In this document: piece after piece, positions 58,542-64,000 of the stretch
How positions within the stretch are numbered: position 1 is the stretch's first letter
Layout: every line of letters begins with the position of its first letter
Made by a program: the position numbers and the translations under genes
Notes under the pieces: generated by a model
Database searches by the model: none
Seen by the model: the letters and a program-made list of their open reading frames with translations, nothing else
What the model was told of the DNA's origin: nothing
Origin: Streptomyces sp. Ru71
Lineage (GTDB): Bacteria; Actinomycetota; Actinomycetes; Streptomycetales; Streptomycetaceae
Direction of reading: 5' to 3'
Assembly: GCF_002920535.1 (NCBI RefSeq)
Contig: NZ_PQSS01000032.1
Location: 17,837 to 81,836, forward strand
DNA: 64,000 bases

Positions 58542-59515
58542 TTCACGGTCTCCTCGTCCCGGTCCTTCTCCGTGTTCTCGGCGACGTGTCCGGTCAGGGA
58601 CAGGAAGACGTCGTCGAGGGTCGGCCGGCGCAGGCCGATGTCGTCGATCTCGATGCCGCGGGTGTCGAGCTCGCGGATCACCTCGGCGAGCAGCTTGGCG
58701 CCGCCGGTGACGGGCACGGTCAGCTTGCGGGTGTGCTCCTCGACCGAGGTGTCGCCCTTGCCGAAGCCGCGCAGCACCTCGGCGGCCACCGGTATGTGCT
58801 CGCGCTCGTGCACCACGACCTCCACCCGCTCGCCGCCGGTGCGCGCCTTGAGCTGGTCGGAGGTGCCGCGGGCGATGACCCGGCCGTGGTCGACGACCGC
58901 GATGTCGTGGGCGAGGTGGTCGGCCTCCTCCAGATACTGGGTGGTCAGCAGCAGCGTCGTACCGCCGGCGACGAGCTGTTTGATGACCTCCCACAGCAGC
59001 TGGCGGTTGCGCGGGTCGAGGCCGGTGGTCGGCTCGTCCATGAACATCACCGGCGGGGAGACGACCAGCGCGGCGGCCAGGTCCAGGCGGCGGCGCATAC
59101 CGCCGGAGTAGGTCTTGGTGGGGCGGTCGGCGGCCTCCGCCAGGTCGAACTGGTCCAGCAGCTCGGCGGCCCGGGCCTTCGCCGCCCTGGCCTTCATCTG
59201 GTAGAGCTGTCCGACCATCTGGAGGTTCTCGCGGCCGGTCAGGTACTCGTCGACGGCGGCGAACTGGCCGGACAGGCCGATGGAGCGCCGTACGTCGTTG
59301 GGGTGCTTGAGCACGTCGACGCCGGCGACGACGGCGCGGCCGCGGTCGGGGCGCAGCAGGGTGGTCAGGCAGCGCACGGTGGTGGTCTTGCCCGCGCCGT
59401 TGGGCCCGAGCAGGCCGAGGACGGTGCCTTCGGGGACGTCGAGGTCGACGCCGTCCAGAGCCTTTACGTCGCCGAAGGACTTGACCAGCCCTTCGGCGTA
59501 GATGGCGCCTGGCAT
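58538..59515 (-). CDS. ABC transporter ATP-binding protein (DrrA type)
   Basis: 325 residues from ATG 59515 (GGAG six bases upstream). Walker A GPNGAGKTT (37-45), Q-loop SIGLSGQFAAVDEY, signature YSGGMRRRLD and Walker B VMFMDEP. The C-terminal extension (about 240-325, ending VAENTEKDRDEETVK) is typical of DrrA. Partner of the permease just downstream. The promoter region has an operator-like palindrome (59619-59632) and an AT-richer stretch with another GAACGAGT repeat. Confidence 0.95.
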   Translation of the reverse strand: MPGAIYAEGLVKSFGDVKALDGVDLDVPEGTVLGLLGPNGAGKTTTVRCLTTLLRPDRGRAVVAGVDVLKHPNDVRRSIGLSGQFAAVDEYLTGRENLQMVGQLYQMKARAAKARAAELLDQFDLAEAADRPTKTYSGGMRRRLDLAAALVVSPPVMFMDEPTTGLDPRNRQLLWEVIKQLVAGGTTLLLTTQYLEEADHLAHDIAVVDHGRVIARGTSDQLKARTGGERVEVVVHEREHIPVAAEVLRGFGKGDTSVEEHTRKLTVPVTGGAKLLAEVIRELDTRGIEIDDIGLRRPTLDDVFLSLTGHVAENTEKDRDEETVK

Positions 59516-59618
59516 ATGTGTCTCCACGTCATCGGGGATTCTTCGGAAAGCCTAGGTTCGGGTGGTTTGTCTCGCTTGACGGATGAGGTGGTGCGACGAT
59601 CCGCGACTCACACGGTAT

Positions 59619-59632
59619 CGCGATGTATCGCG
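59619..59632. promoter_or_regulatory. palindrome CGCGAT-GT-ATCGCG upstream of the ABC exporter
   Basis: Arms CGCGAT (59619-59624) and ATCGCG (59627-59632) perfectly complementary around GT, about 105 bases upstream of the ATPase start; the direct repeat TATCGCG (59616, 59626) overlaps it. A likely site for a PadR, MarR or TetR-type repressor. Confidence 0.45.
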
Positions 59633-59704
59633 TTGCTCAACGGATTTACTCGAACGAGTGACGCGACCGCGTCCGAACTGGTGCGTTCCGTGAGGCCCGG
59701 TGGC

Positions 59705-60934
59705 TCAGCCGATGACCGTGTAGCCCGCCCCGCTCAGGGCCTGGCCGACCTCGGCGCAGTGCGCCGGACCCTTGGTCTCCAGGTGCAGCTCGACCTCCGC
59801 CTCCGTGAGCCCGAGCCGGGGATCGGTCCGTACATGGCTCACGTCGAGGACGTTAGCGTCCACCACTGACAACACCCCGAGCAGCGCCGCGAGCGCCCCC
59901 GGCCGGTCCGTCAGGCGAACGCGAACGGCCAGGTAGCGGCCCTGCGCGGACAGGCCGTGCCGCAGGATGCGCTGCATCAGCAGCGGGTCGACGTTGCCGC
60001 CGGACAGCACCGCGACCACCGGCCCCTCGAAGGCGCCCGGCTCGCTCAGCAGTGCCGCGACCGGGCTGGCCCCGGCCGGCTCCACCACCAGCTTGGCCCG
60101 CTCCAGGCACAGCAGCAGCGCGGTGGACAGCGCGTCCTCGCCGACCGTGCGGACTTCGTCGACCAGCTCCTCGACGAGCGCGAACGGCACATCGCCGGGC
60201 CGGCCCACCTTGATGCCGTCGGCCATGGTCGCCGGGTGCTCGATCGCCACCGGCCGCCCGGCCGCCAGCGACGGCGGGTACGCGGCGGCGCCCTCCGCCT
60301 GTACCCCGACGATCCGCACGTCCGGCCGCAGCGCCTTCACGGCGACCGCGATCCCGGCCGCCAGCCCGCCCCCGCCGATCCCGACGACGATCGTGCGGAC
60401 CTCGGGGCACTGCTCCAGGATCTCCAGGCCGACGGTGCCCTGACCGGCGATGATGTCCGGGTGGTCGAAGGGGTGGATGAACACCGCGCCGGTCCGCTCC
60501 GCGTACTCCTGCGCGGCGGCCAGCGTCTCGTCGACCACGTGACCGTGCAGGCGCACCTCGGCGCCGTAGTCCTCGGTGGCGCTGATCTTGGGCAGCGGGG
60601 CGCCCTTCGGCATGAACACCGTCGAGCGCACCCCCAGCAGCGACGACGCCAGCGCCACACCCTGCGCGTGGTTGCCCGCGCTCGCGGCGACCACTCCGGC
60701 GGCCCGCTGCTCCGGCAGCAGCCCGGCGATGCGCACATAGGCGCCGCGCAGCTTGAACGACCCGGTCCGCTGGAGGTTCTCGCACTTGAAGTGCACCGGT
60801 GCGCCGACCAGCTGTGACAGGCGGCGGCTGCCTTCCATCGCGGTCACCCGCGCGACCCCGGTGAGCATCTTCCGGGCCCCGCGCACATCGTCCAGGGTGA
60901 CCGGCGGCAAGGTGGTGGTCGTGCGGTGGTTCAT
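59705..60934 (-). CDS. ilvA: threonine ammonia-lyase with ACT-like C-terminus
   Basis: 409 residues. Fold-II PLP enzyme with K61 in RTGSFKLRGA, the Gly-rich phosphate loop (GIGGGGLAAGIAVAVKAL) and a C-terminal ACT domain (about 330-409: YLAVRVRLTDRPGALAALLG, LTEAEVELHLETKG). It makes 2-oxobutanoate for isoleucine; the single ACT domain matches the short actinobacterial type and may bind isoleucine or another ligand. No other ilv gene is adjacent. Upstream is the divergent MarR regulator. Confidence 0.95.
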   Translation of the reverse strand: MNHRTTTTLPPVTLDDVRGARKMLTGVARVTAMEGSRRLSQLVGAPVHFKCENLQRTGSFKLRGAYVRIAGLLPEQRAAGVVAASAGNHAQGVALASSLLGVRSTVFMPKGAPLPKISATEDYGAEVRLHGHVVDETLAAAQEYAERTGAVFIHPFDHPDIIAGQGTVGLEILEQCPEVRTIVVGIGGGGLAAGIAVAVKALRPDVRIVGVQAEGAAAYPPSLAAGRPVAIEHPATMADGIKVGRPGDVPFALVEELVDEVRTVGEDALSTALLLCLERAKLVVEPAGASPVAALLSEPGAFEGPVVAVLSGGNVDPLLMQRILRHGLSAQGRYLAVRVRLTDRPGALAALLGVLSVVDANVLDVSHVRTDPRLGLTEAEVELHLETKGPAHCAEVGQALSGAGYTVIG

Positions 60935-61079
60935 CCTTCAAGTCTCGCAGTTCACGCGTGCCCGGCGCGGGTGTGACCAACCACCGAGACCCGGGTTTGC
61001 GCAGCGTCGGTACGACCCGGGGCCGGGCCGCGTAACCTGTCCCCCAACCCAGCTGCCTTCATGAAGTGAGCCCCCGGCC

Positions 61080-61604
61080 ATGCCCACAACACCAGAAATG
61101 TCGATGGACATGACGACCGTCGGTGACACCGGCCTTCTCGACGCCCTCCAGCACGAGGTGGCGGTGTTCGCCCGCCGCGCCGAACAGACCCGGCTCGGCG
61201 GGGTCGGGCAGGTGCGCAACTCCATGGACCGCGCCGCGTACCTGCTGCTCAACCGGCTCGACAAGGAAGGCCCGATGGGCGTGAAGGCGCTCGCCGCGAG
61301 CATGGGCATCGACTCCTCCACGGTCACCCGTCAGGTCGCCCCGCTCGTCGACACCGGCCTGGTCAAGCGGACCTCGCACCCCGAGGACGGCCGGGCCGTG
61401 GTGCTCCAGCTGTCCCCGCGCGGGCAGACCCGGCTGGAGGAGGTGCGCTCCTCGCGGCGTCAGCTGATGGCCGAGCTGACCGAGGACTGGGCGCCGGAGG
61501 AGCGGGAGGTCTTCTGCACGCTGCTGACGCGCTTCAACGGCGCGCTCTCCGCCCGTATGGCGTCCCAGGGGCTGCCCCCGGCCGAGCCCGCGCCGGCGTC
61601 CTGA
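61080..61604 (+). CDS. MarR-family transcriptional regulator
   Basis: 174 residues. MarR winged HTH (about 45-115: GVKALAASMGIDSSTVTRQ, LVKRTSHPEDGRAVVLQLSP, the wing). Probable ligand-responsive repressor. It starts at ATG 61080 or the later MSMDM (61098); no good ribosome site is seen, possibly leaderless. Its target could be the divergent ilvA or the ABC exporter nearby, but this is a guess. Confidence 0.9.
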   Translation: MPTTPEMSMDMTTVGDTGLLDALQHEVAVFARRAEQTRLGGVGQVRNSMDRAAYLLLNRLDKEGPMGVKALAASMGIDSSTVTRQVAPLVDTGLVKRTSHPEDGRAVVLQLSPRGQTRLEEVRSSRRQLMAELTEDWAPEEREVFCTLLTRFNGALSARMASQGLPPAEPAPAS

Positions 61605-61785
61605 GCCCGGGACCGGCCGGCTGAGGCCGCCCTCACGCGTGTGCCTGCGCGCGAGGGCGGCGACGAACGCGTGCGCGGCTCTTGACCGAAAGGGCACGGC
61701 TGGCCTCATATGAGATCGGGTCCCCCTGCGCCGGTACGGCCCCGGGGTCCCGATCCCTTTTCGGACGCCCTCTGGGGGAGGCGCG

Positions 61786-62292
61786 GTGCGCGAACGGCAT
61801 GCGTCGCAGGGCGCCCGGCGCTCCCACGAGTTCGAGGCGTTCGTGGCGGGGGCGGCCGGGCGGCTGCTGCACGCGGCCACGCTGCTGACCGCCGAACCGC
61901 CCGACGACAACCCGCGCGCCCGCCGCCTGCTCACCCTGGCGCTCGCGCACACGTACGCGTGCTGGGACCGGCTGCGCGGCGAGGACCCCTACCACCGCGC
62001 CCGCCAGCACCTGGCGACCCGCTTCGCCCGCAGCGCCTGGCACCAGTACGGCGGCCTGCTGGACCGCACCGCGCCGCGCCCCGGCGCCGCACTGGGCCGG
62101 CTGAGTCCGCAGGAGCGGCTGGTGCTGGTGCTGCGGCTGTTCGAGGGCGTCGGCGAGGAGCAGATCGCGGCGCTGCTCGGCCTGCCCGTGGACCGGGTCC
62201 GCGCCCTGTGCCACCGCGCCACGACGACCCTGCTCCACCCACCGCGGGGCCCGGCGCCGGCCCCGGTCGCGGCGAAGGTGGCACCGTCGTGA
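61786..62292 (+). CDS. degenerate ECF-type sigma factor
   Basis: 168 residues from GTG 61786 (GGGGGAGG upstream). Region 4-like HTH is clear (about 108-155: LSPQERLVLVLRLFEGVGEE, ALLGLPVDRVRALCHRAT). Region 2 is degenerate: in place of the usual ED-x-V-Q-x-A helix it has PRARRLLTLALAHTYACWDR. So -10 recognition may be lost and the protein may act as a regulator. It is coupled by a four-base overlap (GTGA) to the next gene. Confidence 0.75.
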   Translation: MRERHASQGARRSHEFEAFVAGAAGRLLHAATLLTAEPPDDNPRARRLLTLALAHTYACWDRLRGEDPYHRARQHLATRFARSAWHQYGGLLDRTAPRPGAALGRLSPQERLVLVLRLFEGVGEEQIAALLGLPVDRVRALCHRATTTLLHPPRGPAPAPVAAKVAPS

Positions 62293-62537
62293 ACCGGCCG
62301 GAGCGCGAGGCCGAGGTCCGGCGGATCATGGAGCAGGGGACCGTACCGGTGCCGCCGGAGCTGTACGGCGAGGCGGTGCGCCGCGGCACACGGATGCTGC
62401 ACCGCCGTACGACGGCCCGCCGGCTGATGTGGCTGCTGCTCGCCCTGGCCGCCGTGGCGTTCACCGTCTGGGCGGCGACGGTGCAGCCGTGGGCGGTGCC
62501 GCCGTCCGACACGACACCGCCCCTGGACGGCTGGTGA
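62289..62537 (+). CDS. small single-TM partner of the sigma-like protein
   Basis: 82 residues from GTG 62289. A short cytoplasmic region with an Arg-rich stretch (RPEREAEVRRIMEQGTVPVP), one TM (LMWLLLALAAVAFTVWAATV) and a short outer tail. Too small for a classical anti-sigma factor, but its coupling to the sigma-like gene suggests such a role. Convergent with metB, one base between stops. Confidence 0.7.
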   Translation: MNRPEREAEVRRIMEQGTVPVPPELYGEAVRRGTRMLHRRTTARRLMWLLLALAAVAFTVWAATVQPWAVPPSDTTPPLDGW

Positions 62538-62538
62538 T

Positions 62539-63696
62539 CTACTGGCCGAGGGCCTGCTGCAGGTCCTCCAGCAGGTCCTCCACGTTCTCGATGCCGACGG
62601 ACAGGCGCACCAGGTCGCCCGGCACCTCCAGCTGGGAGCCCGCGGCGGAGGCGTGCGTCATGCGGCCGGGGTGCTCGATGAGCGACTCGACGCCGCCGAG
62701 GGACTCGCCGAGCGTGAACAGCTTGGCGCGGTTGCAGACCTCGACAGCCGCTTCCTCGCCGCCCTCGACCCGGAAGGAGATCATGCCGCCGAACGCCTTC
62801 ATCTGCTTGGCGGCGACCTCGTGCCCGGGGTGGTCCTCCAGGCCCGGGTAGAGCACCTTCGTCACGCGCGCGTGCCGGGTGAGCATCTCGGCGACCTTCG
62901 CCGCGTTCTGGCTGTGCCGGTCCATGCGCACCGACAGGGTCTTGGTGCCGCGCAGCACCAGCCAGGAGTCGAACGGCCCGGCGACCGCGCCCATCGCGTT
63001 CTGGTGGTAGGCCAGTTCCTCGCCCAGCCCCTGGTCGCTGACGATCAGGGCGCCGCCGACGACGTCCGAGTGCCCGCCCATGTACTTGGTGAGCGAGTGG
63101 ACGACGACGTCCGCGCCGAGCGACAGCGGCTGCTGCAGATAGGGCGTGGCGAAGGTGTTGTCGACGACGAGCTTGGCGCCCGCGTCCCGCGCGACCTGGG
63201 CGACGGCGGCGATGTCGGTGATGCCGAGCAGCGGGTTGGACGGCGTCTCCACCCACACGACCTTGGTCTTCGGGGTGATCGCGGCGCGTACGGCGGCCGG
63301 GTCGCTGGTGTCGGCGACCGACCACTCCACGCCCCAGCGGGAGACGACCTTGGCGAAGAGGCGGAAGGTGCCGCCGTAGGCGTCGTTGGGGATGACGACG
63401 TGGTCGCCGGGGCTGAGCAGCGTACGCAACAGGCAGTCCTCGGCCGCCAGTCCGGACGCGAACGCGAGGCCGCGGCGGCCGCCCTCCAGGGCGGCGAGGT
63501 TCTCTTCGAGGGCGGTGCGGGTGGGGTTGGCGCTGCGGCTGTACTCGTAGCCGCCGCGCAGTCCGCCGACGCCGTCCTGCTTGTAGGTCGAGACCTGGTA
63601 GATCGGCGGGACGACCGCGCCGGTGAGGGGATCCGCGGTGTTGCCGGCGTGGATCGCGAGGGTCTCGAAGTGCTGACTGATGTGCCTGTCGCTCAT
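62539..63696 (-). CDS. metB: cystathionine gamma-synthase (PLP, Cys/Met metabolism)
   Basis: 385 residues from ATG 63696. Fold-I PLP enzyme with K204 in VVHSLTKYMGGHSDV and the family pattern EYSRSANPTRTALEENLAAL, SNPLLGITDIAAVA, then AMGAVAGPFDSWLVLRGTKT. It joins a homoserine ester and cysteine to make cystathionine for methionine (or acts in the reverse gamma-lyase sense). The name MetB or a gamma-lyase is not separable on sequence alone. It stands alone. Start ATG has no strong ribosome site. Confidence 0.92.
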   Translation of the reverse strand: MSDRHISQHFETLAIHAGNTADPLTGAVVPPIYQVSTYKQDGVGGLRGGYEYSRSANPTRTALEENLAALEGGRRGLAFASGLAAEDCLLRTLLSPGDHVVIPNDAYGGTFRLFAKVVSRWGVEWSVADTSDPAAVRAAITPKTKVVWVETPSNPLLGITDIAAVAQVARDAGAKLVVDNTFATPYLQQPLSLGADVVVHSLTKYMGGHSDVVGGALIVSDQGLGEELAYHQNAMGAVAGPFDSWLVLRGTKTLSVRMDRHSQNAAKVAEMLTRHARVTKVLYPGLEDHPGHEVAAKQMKAFGGMISFRVEGGEEAAVEVCNRAKLFTLGESLGGVESLIEHPGRMTHASAAGSQLEVPGDLVRLSVGIENVEDLLEDLQQALGQ

Positions 63697-63827
63697 GGGC
63701 CCGAGCGTAGTGCGCGCTGTGGCCGGATGACGCCCGAGCGGGCGGTACGGCTGCCCGTCGCGGGAGTTTTCCACAGGCCCGCGGGACGGGTTGGCCAATT
63801 GTCGGCGCGGTCTGGTTCGCTTGAGCC

Positions 63828-64000
63828 ATGGAGATTCTGTGGGCCCTGATGGCCGCGGCCATGCTGACCGTCGTGCTGCTGCCGGTGCTGAGGCGCCGGC
63901 GGGGCATGATCGAGCAGGTCCCGCCCGGCCACCCGGACGCGGCGGACCCCGCGGACTACGGCTTCGTGCGCGAGGAGGAGCTGGACATCCGCATGCCCGG
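63828..64000 (+). CDS. small membrane protein, 3' end beyond the window
   Basis: Partial gene; 57 codons visible from ATG 63828. It begins with one TM helix (EILWALMAAAMLTVVLLPVL) followed by a basic patch (RRRRG) and a soluble tail (IEQVPPGHPDAADPADYGFV). No family assignable. Codon use is fully streptomycete. Confidence 0.6.
   Translation, partial: MEILWALMAAAMLTVVLLPVLRRRRGMIEQVPPGHPDAADPADYGFVREEELDIRMP

Overview
The window is a piece of high-GC actinobacterial chromosome, almost certainly Streptomyces. Third codon positions are extremely G+C rich, GTG starts are frequent, and the genes include a mycothiol-conjugate amidase, a GTP-type PEP carboxykinase, a SigE-type ECF sigma factor and a GH18 chitinase behind paired DasR-type operators. 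Most of it reads as core chromosome. Accessory or decaying DNA lies at about 5.5-11, 24.6-25.3, 29.2-30.8, 36.9-44 and 49-49.6 kb.

Layout. 0-4.9 kb: end of a secreted muralytic enzyme, a PIN-PhoH ATPase, a cis-prenyltransferase and a methyltransferase, with long hairpin-rich non-coding stretches between them. 5-11 kb: a DinB-like protein, a luciferase-like oxidoreductase, and a tightly overlapping operon (lipoprotein, secreted protein, WXG/T7SS-like 428-aa protein, two unknowns, the last frameshifted). 11.2-22.6 kb: a DUF192 gene and a complete Tad/Flp-pilus locus on the minus strand (zinc-ribbon protein, CpaB, TadZ-like ATPase, two TadE, TadA, TadB, TadC, a two-component system, Flp pilin, a TadG-like protein, lipoprotein, OmpA-like protein). 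22.8-24.5 kb: chitinase. 25.3-29.1 kb: ECF sigma factor with a partner membrane protein, an Nramp-like transporter and an acidic PH-like protein.

29.2-36 kb is the most interesting part. A TnpB-only IS605/IS1341-type element has left only about 40 C-terminal codons of a GntP-family permease. The permease would have been the last gene of a cluster RidA - IclR regulator - KDG kinase, divergent from a fold-III PLP deaminase and an N-acyl-D-amino-acid deacylase. These enzymes are what is needed to turn N-acetyl-glucosaminate (the oxidised chitin end made by LPMOs) into KDPG, so the cluster is a candidate chitin-oxidation pathway whose transporter has been destroyed.

36-49 kb: trypsin-like protease, membrane protein, aminotransferase, large secreted beta-propeller and RTX-type proteins, PEP carboxykinase, a PAQR/hemolysin III protein, a Mut7-C protein and a GT2-GtrA glycosyltransferase. 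49.5-64 kb: thioredoxin-fold DUF255 protein, a large STAND NTPase with TPRs, mca, greA, a DrrAB-type ABC exporter, threonine ammonia-lyase, a MarR regulator, a degenerate ECF sigma factor with a small membrane partner, cystathionine gamma-synthase, and the start of a last small membrane protein.
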